NCBI GenBank assembly: GCA_016713025.1
Contig: JADJPZ010000004.1
Location: 1,612,001-1,676,000 of the forward strand
DNA: 64,000 nucleotides
Direction: 5' to 3'
From: Saprospiraceae bacterium
GTDB taxonomy: Bacteria; Bacteroidota; Bacteroidia; Chitinophagales; Saprospiraceae
Shown piece by piece: positions 1 through 10,052 of the stretch. The notes beneath the pieces were generated by a model. It was given only the letters and a program-made list of their open reading frames with translations. It was not told where the DNA came from and ran no database searches. The stretch's first letter is position 1; every line of letters begins with the position of its first letter. A program made the position numbers and the translations under genes.

Positions 1-96
1 TTTGATATCCTGAGGTACGAATTCCGAAAAGAATACCCTGATCCTATTTTATTTAAAGATGTCCTTGATAAAGGTCTTGATGCTGCGCATCAATAG
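1..96 (+). CDS. 3' end of an unidentified protein (partial)
   Basis: Frame 1 is open from the first base and ends at TAG 94-96, giving a 31-residue C-terminal tail rich in charged residues (it ends in DKGLDAAHQ). The start lies outside the window. The tail is too short to name a family. It is called coding only because it is open to the window edge and is followed by an AT-rich intergenic stretch with a dispersed repeat. Confidence 0.45.
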   Translation, partial: FDILRYEFRKEYPDPILFKDVLDKGLDAAHQ

Positions 97-164
97 GTAA
101 TTGTTTGATAACATTTGGAGATAACTTTTGTACTATATGTTCGCAAAACTTAGTAATTCGATAT

Positions 165-266
165 CAATATCGTTTAGATAAGACAAAGTTATGAAATCCA
201 TCCCTTTCAAGGGAAGGATTTAGGATGGGTAAAACAATTAAAAATACCTTAACTAAACGACATTGA
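165..266. repeat. MITE-like dispersed repeat, family A copy 1
   Basis: A roughly 100-bp element is bounded by inverted ends: ATATCGTTTAGATAAG on the left and the complement of AATGTCGTTTAGTTAAGG on the right. An internal hairpin is built on TCCCTTTCAAGGGA. The same ends and core recur at 18868-18967 and 47413-47786. There is no coding capacity, as expected of a non-autonomous element. Confidence 0.6.
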
Positions 267-371
267 ACTCAAAATGCATCATTCGCCATTCAGATCAATG
301 ACATTATTTGCAACCTCAAAATTTACATTTTTAGATATAATTTTTACCACTGAACCCAAAACCTACCTTAC

Positions 372-872
372 ATGACTGAAACCAGTAAAATCCAGATCTT
401 TGTCACGGGAGGTACATTTGACAAGGAGTACAACTACATCACCGGTCAATTATATTTTAAAGATACTCATCTTCATCAGATGTTTGACCGTGGCAGAAGC
501 ACCCTTGACGTAGATATAAAGACACTGATGATGATAGATAGTCTCCAGATGACCGATGCTGACAGAGAAATCATCATATACTCCTGCAAAAAAAGTGAAT
601 ATGAAAAAATTGTACTAACTCATGGTACTGACACCATGGTCCAGACAGCATCAGCCATTGCCAAGCACAAAATAGCTAAAACTATTATCATTACAGGTGC
701 GATGATTCCGTATGCATTTGGGACCTCATCTGATGGTTTTTTTAACCTTGGCGCAGCATTGGCTTTTGTGCAAACACTGCCTCATGGTGTTTATATAGCC
801 ATGAACGGGAGATATTATCTATGGGACAAAGTCAAAAAAAATACCAAAACAGGATATTTTGAGTATCTATAA
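372..872 (+). CDS. Short asparaginase-family protein (N-terminal domain only)
   Basis: The 166-aa product matches the N-terminal domain of L-asparaginase/glutaminase. It has the TGGTFD catalytic-threonine loop at residues 12-17, the second signature LTHGTDTM near residues 83-90 and an ITGAMIPYAFGTSSDG segment. Classical asparaginases are about 330 aa and have a second, C-terminal domain, which is absent here; the gene ends cleanly at TAA. Short single-domain members are known in Bacteroidota. Amidohydrolase activity is inferred from both signatures, but the substrate cannot be assigned. It stands alone, convergent with the glycosyltransferase gene downstream. Confidence 0.75.
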   Translation: MTETSKIQIFVTGGTFDKEYNYITGQLYFKDTHLHQMFDRGRSTLDVDIKTLMMIDSLQMTDADREIIIYSCKKSEYEKIVLTHGTDTMVQTASAIAKHKIAKTIIITGAMIPYAFGTSSDGFFNLGAALAFVQTLPHGVYIAMNGRYYLWDKVKKNTKTGYFEYL

Positions 873-897
873 TTTGTTTCACTCTGAGACAACTCAG

Positions 898-2900
898 TTA
901 AAACATATTCCCGGATGATAATTCCTTTCTTTCCACCTTGTCTCCCAGTTTGTAAAGGTTGGCCCAAATGACATTAATATCTGTAAGAAAACTACAATTT
1001 TTAGCGTATTCTATATTTTTAAGTCTAAAAAAATCAGGAGTGTAGTTCAAAACTTTTTGCGTCATAGGATACTTAATAATTCCTCTTTTCAAAGATGGTA
1101 AAAAATTATAATCTTCATTTTTGCCACCATAACCTACCAAAGTATATTTACCAAAAAAGGTTTTAAAAAGATTTGATATCAGAGCGATACGAAAACCACA
1201 ACTAACAATTAAAAACGGTATAAAGGGTATCAATACAAAAGAAACTATGATATCCGTCATTCTTTTGTACCTCTTATTTTGCTCCTGTCCTATCACATAA
1301 GGCAGGTCAAAGCTATATAATTGTCCCTGTTGATTTTTATCATCACTACCTAAGATGCTCAATGAATTATCACCTCCGATCTTAAATCTCACTTTGCTGT
1401 TGCACTGAGACATACTCTGAATGATTTCTTTAAAACTTACGTCATCACTACTAAAAATCACATCAGTTATATGAAGTGACTGTATCATAAAATGAAGATT
1501 TGATAGTGAATTGTGATAAAAAGATGCATCCGAATTTTGGTCAGGAGCAACATAATATATATTTTCAATATCTGAAAAACTGTTATTCAATATCTTCTCC
1601 AAATATAAGGCGTTGATCTTGGAAGCCACTATAATCATATTTTTTCGGTCAGTCATCTTCTCTGTCTTCGCTGTTACTCTTTTGATGACAAATTTTATCA
1701 ACACGGTAATTAATAATGTCCAGAATATGCCAAAAACAATTAGTGCCCTACTAGCCCTCAAATACTCCGGCAATAATGCATAAACCGAAAGTGAAACTAC
1801 ACTACCCCAAAATATACCGTTCAATGTGTTTTTGGTGGAATATTTTTTATCATAATGACCAAAAAACCACAAAAAAAAGACCCAAATGAAAGAGCATGTG
1901 AAAAGTAAAAGATATATAGGTGCATCATCATAATATCCGGGTGCTCGAAAGTAATAGGTCGCCCATAATGTTTTTGTGAGACTCAAACCTCCCAGAATCA
2001 GCAAAAAATCGAGTATCTGCCTAAATCCGATTTTAGTGAACCTTCCGATGCCTGAGAGCAGGGCCCTTGCTCCGATAGCCCAATGTATAAATCGGGTAAA
2101 CTTTCGTGATGTACCTGTATTAAAATGTTTGCTTACATAAATGGACATGGCACCATAAAATGATTTTATATAGTTCAAACTGCTCTTCTTTGTACTTTCC
2201 CCTTTAAAATGGACAATACTAGTTTCCGGAAAGTAAACAATTTTGTACCCTGCTTTGAGAATTCTGTGGGAAAGATCTATATCTTCTCCATACATAAAAA
2301 AGGCTTCATCCAGTAAGCCGGTTTCATCCAAAACTGATGATCTGATAAACATAAACGCACCACAAAGTACTTCTACTTCATTGATCTCATTCTCCGGCAG
2401 ATACCCTAGATTGTACCCACTGAAAATTCTGGATTTCGGAAATAAGTCGGAAAGATAAAATAGCTTGCAAAATGAGTTCCACATCCCTGGAATCTGCCTT
2501 TTAGATTCAGGTAAAAACTTACCACTTCCATCAATCAAGTGAACTCCAAGTGCTCCTGCTTGTGGGTGGTCCTTCATATAAGCATGACACATCTTTAAAG
2601 TATCTTCTTGCAATATGGTGTCGGGATTGAGTAAAAGTATGAATTTTGATGACATCAATCTGATAGCCTGATTATTAGCTACAGAGAATCCTTTATTTTC
2701 AGTATTTTCGATGATGTGGACCTCAGGATATTGACTGTGTAAAAGGCACAACTACCATCGACAGAGGCATTATCAACCACCCAAATTTCGATTTTCATTC
2801 CTTCAAGAGAAGAAGTCTTTATAGATTGCAGACACTGCACCAAAAAATGTCTGACATTATAATTGACTATAACTATGCCCAGGTCATTTTGGTACTTCAT
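898..2900 (-). CDS. GT2 glycosyltransferase fused to a sugar-transferase-like domain; frameshifted
   Basis: Two overlapping reading frames (2900-2679 and 2751-898) together make one protein. The first gives the GT2 start (IVIVNYN, VVDNASVDGS). The second continues with LLLNPDTIL and the acidic GEDIDLSHR motif, then several membrane segments, then a C-terminal part resembling bacterial polyprenyl-phosphate sugar transferases (KRMTDIIVSF, LVGYGG, LPSLKRGI). The frames join at about 2745-2750, where one extra C in a GCC-TTTT tract would restore VDGSCALLHSQ. The enzyme probably adds sugars during envelope polysaccharide assembly at the inner membrane. Its start overlaps the recR stop by one base, so the two are probably co-transcribed. 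The frameshift may be a consensus error. Confidence 0.75.
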
Positions 2901-3511
2901 CAGATTTGAAAAGAGTATGGTATTCTGGAAGCAATCGATCTGCCTAATGTCAGCTCATCTGCATACTCAAGATCGCCGCCAAATGCTACACCCCTTGCAA
3001 TTACAGAAATCCTGATATCAGTATCTTTAAGTAATTTGGAAATGTAGTATATTGTAGTTTCGCCTTCGATAGTAGGGCTGATAGCCATGATAAGTTCACT
3101 TATATTTTCTACCTGAATCCGGTTGATGAGTTGATCTATGCTTAAGTCTCCGGGACCTATACCGTCCAATGGAGAAATCACACCTCCCAAAACATGGTAT
3201 CTGCCACTAAATTGATTGGTATCTTCGATGGCCATGACGTCTCTTGCGTTTTCTACGACACATAAAATCCCTGATTTTCTGGATGCGTTGGTGCATATAT
3301 TGCAAAGGTCGTGATCCGATATGTTGTTACAAACCCTGCACTTTCTGATGTCTGTGTTCAGTCTGGTGAGGGATGTGGATATTCTCTGCGCTTTATTTGT
3401 ATTGTCCTGCACAAGGTGCAATGCCAGCCGCAATGCCGTTTTTCTTCCTATCCCAGGAAGAGATGCGAGTGCTTCTACAGAGTCTTCAAGTATTTTAGAC
3501 GAAAAATTCAT
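2900..3511 (-). CDS. recR: Recombination protein RecR
   Basis: The 203-aa protein is the usual RecR length and has the expected order: an N-terminal helix-hairpin-helix (LASLPGIGRKTALRLA), a four-cysteine zinc motif (CRVCNNISDHDLCNIC, about residues 58-73), then a Toprim domain beginning ILCVVENARDVMAIE and a C-terminal ARGVAFGGDLEYADELTLG segment. RecR acts with RecO/RecF to load RecA on gapped DNA during recombinational repair. ATG at 3511 is the first in-frame start. The stop overlaps the glycosyltransferase start. Confidence 0.95.
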   Translation of the reverse strand: MNFSSKILEDSVEALASLPGIGRKTALRLALHLVQDNTNKAQRISTSLTRLNTDIRKCRVCNNISDHDLCNICTNASRKSGILCVVENARDVMAIEDTNQFSGRYHVLGGVISPLDGIGPGDLSIDQLINRIQVENISELIMAISPTIEGETTIYYISKLLKDTDIRISVIARGVAFGGDLEYADELTLGRSIASRIPYSFQI

Positions 3512-3660
3512 GGGGCAAATTTAATATATTGTAATACATTGCATATATATAATAGTGTATATTTTTGCTTTAGAGACAATTTGTGATCTTGGTATCTTGT
3601 AAATAAATCTTTGAACAGCTTACAAAGGATTGTTTTCATTATTTTTTTGCTGAGAAAGTG

Positions 3661-3668
3661 TATCTTTG
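3661..3668 (+). promoter_or_regulatory. Promoter -7 box upstream of tatC
   Basis: TATCTTTG is a perfect match to the Bacteroidota TAnnTTTG -7 box, about 70 bp before tatC. No clear -33 TTTG sits at the usual 19-21 bp spacing. Confidence 0.45.
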
Positions 3669-3738
3669 TCCCAACAAAGATTTATTCATGGGGTTATTGA
3701 ATCTATCTGAATTTTACGTTTGACTTTTTTTAAGAATT

Positions 3739-4593
3739 ATGTCAGAAATCATCAGAAATTTTTTTCCAAAAAAGCATAAAAGCGAAGATGAATCCAAGGA
3801 AATGGGCTTTCTGGATCATTTGGAAGAGCTCAGATGGCATGTCATCAGGGCAGGTATTGCTGTGATTGTGATTGCTATAATAGCATTAGTATTTCAAAAT
3901 GAAGTATTTGAATATATCATATATGCTCCAAAAAAACCGTCCTTTATCACCTACAAAGTTTTTTGTGCTATATCTGAAGCTACATGTTTTAGTCCTCCGG
4001 AACTCCCTCTGATCACTCGCGAGCTGGGAGAACAATTTTTTATGGGGATTACCGTTTCGCTTTATTTAGGAGTGGTAGTAGCCTTTCCGATTATTTTTTA
4101 TGAATTCTGGAAATTTATCAAACCAGGATTATATGATCAGGAAATCAAAATAGCCAACAGACTTATAGGCGTCACATCATTGCTTTTTTTACTGGGAGTG
4201 AGTTTCGGATATTTTGTGATAGCCCCGTTTGCTATTACTTTTTTGGGCAGTTACTCAGTAGGAACCGAAGCCATCAACAGCCCCACACTTGCATCTTATG
4301 TCAGCTATCTCACCATGTTTACCATACCTGTAGGATTGGCTTTTGAATTACCAATAGTGGTTTATTTTCTTGCCAAAATCGGGATTATTGGTCCGGAGAT
4401 TATGAAAAAATTCAGGAAGGAAGCATTTCTTGTTATTTTTATCATAGCAGCAGTGATCACTCCACCGGATGCACTGACTCAGATCCTGGTAGGAATACCA
4501 ATGTACATTTTGTACGAAATATCCATTACCGTTGCCGCCAGAGTTGTAAAAGACAATGAAACCACAAATACCCCACAGCCCAATGACGCATAG
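3739..4593 (+). CDS. tatC: Twin-arginine translocase subunit TatC
   Basis: The 284-aa multi-spanning membrane protein has the TatC hallmark MGFLDHLEELRWHV near the N terminus and the conserved FEFWKFIKPGLY-type segment (YEFWKFIKPGLYDQE). About six membrane helices follow, with the conserved AFELP motif around residue 205 and ITPPDALTQ near 240. TatC binds twin-arginine signal peptides and forms the core of the Sec-independent export channel for folded proteins. No tatA/B lies next to it. The following gene overlaps its 3' end. Confidence 0.95.
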   Translation: MSEIIRNFFPKKHKSEDESKEMGFLDHLEELRWHVIRAGIAVIVIAIIALVFQNEVFEYIIYAPKKPSFITYKVFCAISEATCFSPPELPLITRELGEQFFMGITVSLYLGVVVAFPIIFYEFWKFIKPGLYDQEIKIANRLIGVTSLLFLLGVSFGYFVIAPFAITFLGSYSVGTEAINSPTLASYVSYLTMFTIPVGLAFELPIVVYFLAKIGIIGPEIMKKFRKEAFLVIFIIAAVITPPDALTQILVGIPMYILYEISITVAARVVKDNETTNTPQPNDA

Positions 4594-5041
4594 GGTTTCT
4601 TCCAATTTAACTTTGTTTTTCAAACTGTTTCTGCCGACGGCGTGGATAGTTTTTTTTTCTTCTTTTACACTTTCCCTTTTCATTATTAGTGAACAATCTT
4701 TGCCCTTTCTTACGGCACCTGTATTTAAGTACCCTTTTTTATTGGCTTTTTTATTCTTTTTGGGGTTGATTTATTTTTCCATCATGCAGCTGAAAAGAGT
4801 CGAAATGGCAGGTGATTTTTATGTAGTATCCAATTACTTTAAGACGGTAAAACTTTATTATCAGGATATCCAATCTATAAAAATTATCTCTATCGGAAGA
4901 TTGCAAATCATGACTTTCAAATTAAAAGGAAAAGGGAGTTTCGGTGATAAGGTTGTATTCCTTGCAAGCAAACAATTGTGGAATTTATTTTGTAACAGCC
5001 ACCCTGAAGCGAAGTCGACTCTAGACCAGCTTATCCAATAA
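4556..5041 (+). CDS. Small membrane protein with a PH-like C-terminal domain
   Basis: The 161-aa product has two predicted membrane helices (about residues 22-50 and 58-78). These are followed by a mostly beta-strand soluble region (MAGDFYVVSNYFKTVKLYYQ) that looks like a bacterial PH-type domain; the family call is inference. The start overlaps the end of tatC. ATG 4583, which overlaps the tatC stop, is an equally likely start. The overlap suggests translational coupling with tatC. Confidence 0.55.
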   Translation: MKPQIPHSPMTHRVSSNLTLFFKLFLPTAWIVFFSSFTLSLFIISEQSLPFLTAPVFKYPFLLAFLFFLGLIYFSIMQLKRVEMAGDFYVVSNYFKTVKLYYQDIQSIKIISIGRLQIMTFKLKGKGSFGDKVVFLASKQLWNLFCNSHPEAKSTLDQLIQ

Positions 5042-5059
5042 GGTTATCATAGCTTTATC

Positions 5060-6919
5060 TTAGACTTTTACACCTTTGAGTGCTTTTGATATATTGGCAT
5101 CCAGTGATCTTTGTGCCAATGGTAAAGAATAGTCATTGAGCTTTGTGATCGCTGTATGAATAGTGTCTTTTTCTCCTGAATGCACGGCTTTTTCGAGTTT
5201 TTCAGTCAAATTCCTCAACTTCTCTATCTCAGCATCTGAAAGAATATCTTCATTTTGTTGGATAAACTTATCTGAAGCCTGAAGAATATTATTAGCTTCA
5301 TTAATCGCTTCCAAAATACCTCTTTGCTGTACATCATCTTCTGCATTTTTTATTGAATCAAGTAACATGAGCGCCATCTGTTCTTCCGAAATACCATAGG
5401 TAGATCTGATGTCAATGGAGGATTCCATTCCTGATCTTAGCTCACGCGCCTTTACAGTAAGTATACCATCAGCATCTATGATAAATTGCACTTCTATTTT
5501 GGGCATTCCCGCTACCATTGGAGGTATATTTTTCAGAATAAACTCTCCAAGTTTTCTGTTATGCTGTACAAGATCCCGCTCACCCTGATAAACAGAAATC
5601 CTTAGATTGGTCTGCCCATCCACTGATGTAGTATATTGTCTTCCGGCTTTTGCAGGTACTTTGGAGTTGCGCGGAATAATGGTATCCATCAGGCCACCTA
5701 CTGTCTCTATACCCAATGACAAAGGCGATACATCCAGCAATAATATGTCTTTTCTGTTTCCCGCAAGGATATCAGCCTGAATCGCAGCACCGAGTGCAAC
5801 TACTTCATCAGGATTTACAGTATCATCAGGAGTAATTCCAAAAAATTCTTTGAGGTGGTTCTTGATTAGAGGAATCCTGCTCGAGCCTCCTACTAAGATC
5901 ACTTTGTCAATTTCTACAGTTTTGAGACCGGAATCTTTCACAGCCAGTCTTACACTTTCCATTGTCTTTTCTATCACAGGTAAAATCAAAGACTCAAAAG
6001 TAACTTTGTCTATTTCGAGAGAAAGGTCTCCTATCTTCGTTTGGAAGTGATCATGAGAAGAAAGAAATATTTTAGCTTCCTCTGCGGCCAGTCTTATTTC
6101 CTGTCCGAAATTCAAACTTTTGGCTTCATTCCCGTGAAGAGATATATTCTTATTTTCCCAATACTCGATAATAAGCCTGTCGATATCATCTCCACCTAAA
6201 AACGTATCTCCATGAGTGGAAAGTACATCAAAAACACCATCTTCCAGATGAAGAATAGAAATGTCAAATGTACCTCCACCTAAGTCATAAACTGCAATAT
6301 TGGAAACAACATCACGACTCAGACCTATTCCATAAGCCAGACTTGCTGCTGTGGGTTCGTTGACTATCCTCAAAACATCAAGACCTGCAAGTTTGCCTGC
6401 ATCTCTTGTGGCCTGCCGTTGGGCATCATTAAAATAAGCTGGAACAGTAATGACTGCCTTGGTGATCGGACGTTTTAGATGATTCTCTGCATCTCTTTTG
6501 AGTGACTTTAGGATTTCAGAAGAAAGCTCTACAGGTGTATAATATTTATTTTTCACTCTTATTTTGACCAATGCTTCCTTATCTTCATCAATGATTTCAT
6601 AACCTATACTGGACTTCAACTTACTGACATCATTAAAAGATTTGCCCATGAGTCTTTTTACTGAAAAAACTGTGTTTTGAGGATCTGATACCAAAAACTT
6701 TTTCGCTTCAGCACCAACAATAATGGTCTCGTCTTTACTAAAATGTAAAACCGAAGGAGTGAGCGCATTTTGTCCGCAATTTGATTTGATAGTTACAGGA
6801 TTTTCTCCTGCAATATAAGCAACAAGACTATTGGTAGTACCCAGGTCGATGCCAACAATCACATCTTTCTCTTCTTCTGCATTTATACTCCCTGTCTTGA
6901 GATCTATTGGAATTTTCAT
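5060..6919 (-). CDS. hscA: Fe-S cluster assembly chaperone HscA (Hsp70 family)
   Basis: The 619-aa Hsp70 protein carries the phosphate-binding signature IVGIDLGTTNSLVAY (about residues 21-35), VYDLGGGTFDISIL (about 208-221) and VILVGGSSRIPLIK (about 340-353). The substrate-binding domain and lid follow. The N-terminal extension before the signature and the shorter lid fit the HscA branch rather than DnaK. HscA releases Fe-S clusters from the IscU scaffold with HscB. No isc genes are adjacent, so the HscA assignment rests on sequence style and length; a second DnaK-type chaperone is the alternative. Confidence 0.82.
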   Translation of the reverse strand: MKIPIDLKTGSINAEEEKDVIVGIDLGTTNSLVAYIAGENPVTIKSNCGQNALTPSVLHFSKDETIIVGAEAKKFLVSDPQNTVFSVKRLMGKSFNDVSKLKSSIGYEIIDEDKEALVKIRVKNKYYTPVELSSEILKSLKRDAENHLKRPITKAVITVPAYFNDAQRQATRDAGKLAGLDVLRIVNEPTAASLAYGIGLSRDVVSNIAVYDLGGGTFDISILHLEDGVFDVLSTHGDTFLGGDDIDRLIIEYWENKNISLHGNEAKSLNFGQEIRLAAEEAKIFLSSHDHFQTKIGDLSLEIDKVTFESLILPVIEKTMESVRLAVKDSGLKTVEIDKVILVGGSSRIPLIKNHLKEFFGITPDDTVNPDEVVALGAAIQADILAGNRKDILLLDVSPLSLGIETVGGLMDTIIPRNSKVPAKAGRQYTTSVDGQTNLRISVYQGERDLVQHNRKLGEFILKNIPPMVAGMPKIEVQFIIDADGILTVKARELRSGMESSIDIRSTYGISEEQMALMLLDSIKNAEDDVQQRGILEAINEANNILQASDKFIQQNEDILSDAEIEKLRNLTEKLEKAVHSGEKDTIHTAITKLNDYSLPLAQRSLDANISKALKGVKV

Positions 6920-7211
6920 TTTGTATGTCTTGTGTCAAGTGTTTGTTTATAAATGCTCAGGTTGATATTTTTTTTTTGTAAACCTGAAAAGATATAAAGA
7001 TTATATCTTATAGTTCATAATAATTTGTTATAAACATGTAAAATATCATATGGTTTATTAATAGAAGGCTTTATAAAAAGATATGGTTAAGTCATTTAAT
7101 AATTCCGGCAAATAATTTCATTTTTTTTCTTTAAGTTTTGACCTACTAATTTGCAATTTAATAAATTAAAACTTTACTTTGCAGAAATTTTTTAACCACC
7201 TAAATTTCAAT

Positions 7212-8132
7212 ATGAAGACTTTAAATACATTTTTATTGGCAATGTCAATTTTGCTTTTAATTCCATCTTGTGTCAGCAAGAAAAAACTGAACGAAGCAAA
7301 TACAGCTCTTGAAGCTCACAAGTCACTTTTGACAAGATGTGAGGATAGAAGTAAAGATCTTGAAGCACAACTTCTTGAAGCTAACAGAAAACTGGAAATG
7401 GCTAATGCCAATCTGAAAAAATCAAACGATGAGTTAGTAGGAAACAATGCAAGAGTAAAAGCTCTTGAAGATCAGATCGTGGTGCTAAAATCATCACAAG
7501 GCAATCTTTTGGAACAGTTAAACACTGCTTCAGTCCTGAATAAAGCCGGTGCAGAAAGCATTAAAAAATCGCTCGAAGCTATCAACATGCAGAGTGGATA
7601 CATTCAGGAGCTTACTAAGTCTATGCAGTACAAAGACTCTGTAAACCTAGCACTTGCTCTCAATCTTAAAAAATCACTTAGTGACTTTAATGACAAAGAT
7701 ATCACGATCGAAGTTAAGAAGGGAGTGGTGTACATCTCGTTGTCAGACAATATGCTTTTTAGATCAGGTTCTGCCATAATCAATCCGGCAGCTGAAAGTG
7801 TCCTGGCAAAAATTGCATCCATAGTCAATGATCAGGCACAATTGGACATCCTCGTCGAAGGCCACACAGACAATGTTCCTATCAGTACAGATTGTTATAC
7901 AGATAATTGGGACTTAAGCGCAAAGCGAGCTACTTCTGTCGTAAGAACCCTTCAAACTAAGTTTAAAGTAGATCCTTCCCGGATGACTGCAGGTGGTCGT
8001 TCAGAATTCACTCCTAAAACTTCCAACTCTAATGCTTCCGGCAGAGCAGAAAACAGAAGAACAGAAATCATCGTATTACCTAAACTGGATCAGTTCTTCA
8101 AATTATTAGAAGCTCCAAATGCTCCAAAATAG
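7212..8132 (+). CDS. OmpA-family lipoprotein with coiled coil
   Basis: ATG 7212 opens a lipoprotein signal (hydrophobic run ending LIPSCVS, acylated Cys about residue 20). A long heptad-rich region with many Glu/Lys/Asn follows (about residues 25-130). A C-terminal OmpA domain includes VEGHTDNVPI near residue 220 and NWDLSAKRATSVVRTL. The OmpA domain binds peptidoglycan, and the lipid anchor places it at the outer membrane. An in-frame TTG at 7179 exists but would put extra residues before the signal. A strong terminator follows at 8151-8180. Confidence 0.87.
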   Translation: MKTLNTFLLAMSILLLIPSCVSKKKLNEANTALEAHKSLLTRCEDRSKDLEAQLLEANRKLEMANANLKKSNDELVGNNARVKALEDQIVVLKSSQGNLLEQLNTASVLNKAGAESIKKSLEAINMQSGYIQELTKSMQYKDSVNLALALNLKKSLSDFNDKDITIEVKKGVVYISLSDNMLFRSGSAIINPAAESVLAKIASIVNDQAQLDILVEGHTDNVPISTDCYTDNWDLSAKRATSVVRTLQTKFKVDPSRMTAGGRSEFTPKTSNSNASGRAENRRTEIIVLPKLDQFFKLLEAPNAPK

Positions 8133-8150
8133 CAGACAATAAAACGCAAT

Positions 8151-8180
8151 AAAAAAGGGGGCAATTTAGCCCCCTTTTTT
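8151..8180 (+). terminator. Rho-independent terminator after the OmpA gene
   Basis: A perfect stem GGGGGC / GCCCCC with loop AATTTA is flanked by A6 and T6. The flanking runs make it potentially bidirectional. Confidence 0.85.
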
Positions 8181-8319
8181 ATTTTAATGAGATTGAATTA
8201 CGATTTTTACATCTTTAATTCTTCTTTTTCAAACCGCCATATCTTCCAGTGCGCCATACATTTAAATATTAATCGGCTACCCTTTTACCCACTCTCCTTT
8301 CATCAGTACAGCAGACAAT

Positions 8320-8477
8320 GTCAGTAAAATTAAAACTAAATTGGCTTCTTTCGTTCAGTCACCTTACGAAAAGTAGAAAAACGCTTTTTGGCACTTTCAT
8401 CACCGGAAAATGGTCTTTAGTCAACCAAATATTCAAACGAATTCGTTCTTAATAAAATACACTTAAATGACTTATTA
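8320..8477 (+). pseudogene. Decayed copy of the 3' end of the downstream ATPase/nuclease gene
   Basis: This stretch aligns with the last ~160 bp of the intact gene at 9879-10036. It translates as VSKIKTKLASF, an internal stop, and then KYSNEFVLNKIHLNDL, against VSKIKTKLASF and KYSNELVQNEIHLDDL in the intact gene. It carries stops and small indels. As with the intact gene, a 69-bp palindromic repeat follows it closely. It is therefore the remnant of an earlier tandem copy of the gene-plus-repeat unit. Confidence 0.75.
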
Positions 8478-8498
8478 ATTGGGCAATATATTACTTTA

Positions 8499-8567
8499 GT
8501 TTCGCCATTTTATATATAAATTACACCATAATGGCGAAACAAAAACATTTTAGTTTCGCCATTTTGA
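8499..8567. repeat. 69-bp flanking repeat, left copy
   Basis: The 69-bp sequence contains three copies of GTTTCGCCATTTT or its core, in the order forward, inverted, forward. GTTTCGCCAT and ATGGCGAAAC make a perfect 10-bp inverted repeat. A copy of the same length and very similar sequence lies at 10053-10121, just after the ATPase gene. The third 13-mer overlaps the expected -33 region of the promoter at 8579-8586, so the repeat could double as an operator (inference). Confidence 0.8.
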
Positions 8568-8578
8568 TAAATATGTTG

Positions 8579-8586
8579 TACCTTTG
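8579..8586 (+). promoter_or_regulatory. Promoter -7 box of the ATPase/nuclease gene
   Basis: TACCTTTG is a perfect TAnnTTTG box 12 bp before the start codon. The only -33 candidate at 21-bp spacing is TTTC inside the third palindrome copy of the left 69-bp repeat. Confidence 0.5.
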
Positions 8587-8597
8587 GAGCGTAAAAT

Positions 8598-10040
8598 ATG
8601 GATTATATGGAATTGGTAGGACGAAAAAAGGAAAAAAAAGCCTTGCTTGATTTGCTAAAAACAGATAAGTCAGAGCTTGTGGCAGTCTTAGGTCGTAGGC
8701 GTGTGGGAAAGACATTTTTGGTAAAGTCTACATATAAAGGGAATGTCCTTTTCCAAATGACTGGTTTGTACAAAAGTACATTATCGGAGCATATGGAGCG
8801 ATTTGCAAAACGTCTCGGTGAAGCCTATGGACTAGATATGGCTACATTGCCGCCTAGAGATTGGTTTCATGCATTTGATATGTTGCAGACGTTGATAGGA
8901 CGACAAAAAGGTAAATCAAAAAAGGTAATATTCCTAGATGAGTTCCCTTGGATGGCTACCAATAAATCCAGGTTTTTGACAGCATTTACGGACTTTTGGA
9001 ATTCTTTTGCTGTAGATAGAACTGACTTGGTCATTGTGATCTGTGGTTCGTCCGCTTCTTGGATGATCAAAAAAGTCCTAAAGAATAAAGGTGGACTACA
9101 CAATAGGGTGACATCAAGGATAGCATTGTTGCCATTTACACTGTCAGAAACAGAACTGTTTTTACAGAAAAAAGGTATCATCGCTACACGGCCAGATATC
9201 GTACAGCTTTACATGGCATTGGGTGGTATTCCGTATTATTTGGATATGCTACAGAAGGGAGAGAGCATCGTACAAGCAATGGATAGAATATGTTTTGAAA
9301 AGGATGCACCCTTATATTTGGAGTACGACGAGTTGTTTAGCTCATTGTTTAATAAGAGTATCCGACATCAAAAAATAATACAACTTCTAGCAAATCATCC
9401 GAGTGGTATGACGAGGGAGAGCTTACTTGAAGCAACAGACTTTCTATCAGGTGGTGGATTTTCAGATTTATTGGACGAGTTGACGTATTCTGGCTTTATA
9501 GCGACTGAGATACCTTACGGAAAAACAAGTAATGAAAGCATCATCAAACTGAAAGACTGCTACACGCTATTTTACTTGAAATACATCAAAATTTATCATG
9601 GTAAATCTTTCGGAATATGGGCGAAATTATCAGCAATGCCAAGCTGGAAAAGTTGGAGTGGCTTGGCTTTTGAAAATGTGTGTTTCAAGCATATACATAA
9701 TATAGTCAACGCATTAAAAATAGGAGGTATATTGAATACTTATCACAGTTGGGTGCATCGCGGCAAAGACGAAATGAAAGGCGCACAAATAGATTTATTG
9801 ATAGACCGAGCAGATAATGTGATCAATATCTGCGAAATAAAATTCAATCAAGCACCCTTTGTAATTACTTCAGACTACGTGAGTAAAATTAAAACCAAAC
9901 TAGCTTCTTTCAGTCACTTTACCAAGAGCAGAAAAGCCCTTTTTGTTACATTTATCACGGCTTCAGGCTTGCAGTCAAATAAATATTCCAATGAACTCGT
10001 TCAGAATGAAATACACCTAGATGACTTATTTAAAGAGTAA
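8598..10040 (+). CDS. ATPase_2/DUF234-type ATP-binding protein with PD-(D/E)XK-like domain
   Basis: The 480-aa protein starts with LVGRKKEKKALLDLL. Walker A is GRRRVGKT (about residues 32-39), Walker B is VIFLDEFPWM (about 110-119) and a sensor-like VICGSS follows. A winged-helix-like middle region (HPSGMTRESLLEA) comes next. A C-terminal segment, GAQIDLLIDR followed by INICEIKF (about 395-416), has the D...ExK arrangement of PD-(D/E)XK nucleases. The family is abundant in archaea and Bacteroidota, with poorly known function. The gene stands alone between two 69-bp repeats, next to a decayed second copy, so it behaves like a duplicating or mobile unit. DNA cleavage is inferred from the motif only. 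Confidence 0.8.
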   Translation: MDYMELVGRKKEKKALLDLLKTDKSELVAVLGRRRVGKTFLVKSTYKGNVLFQMTGLYKSTLSEHMERFAKRLGEAYGLDMATLPPRDWFHAFDMLQTLIGRQKGKSKKVIFLDEFPWMATNKSRFLTAFTDFWNSFAVDRTDLVIVICGSSASWMIKKVLKNKGGLHNRVTSRIALLPFTLSETELFLQKKGIIATRPDIVQLYMALGGIPYYLDMLQKGESIVQAMDRICFEKDAPLYLEYDELFSSLFNKSIRHQKIIQLLANHPSGMTRESLLEATDFLSGGGFSDLLDELTYSGFIATEIPYGKTSNESIIKLKDCYTLFYLKYIKIYHGKSFGIWAKLSAMPSWKSWSGLAFENVCFKHIHNIVNALKIGGILNTYHSWVHRGKDEMKGAQIDLLIDRADNVINICEIKFNQAPFVITSDYVSKIKTKLASFSHFTKSRKALFVTFITASGLQSNKYSNELVQNEIHLDDLFKE

Positions 10041-10052
10041 AAAGTAAATTTT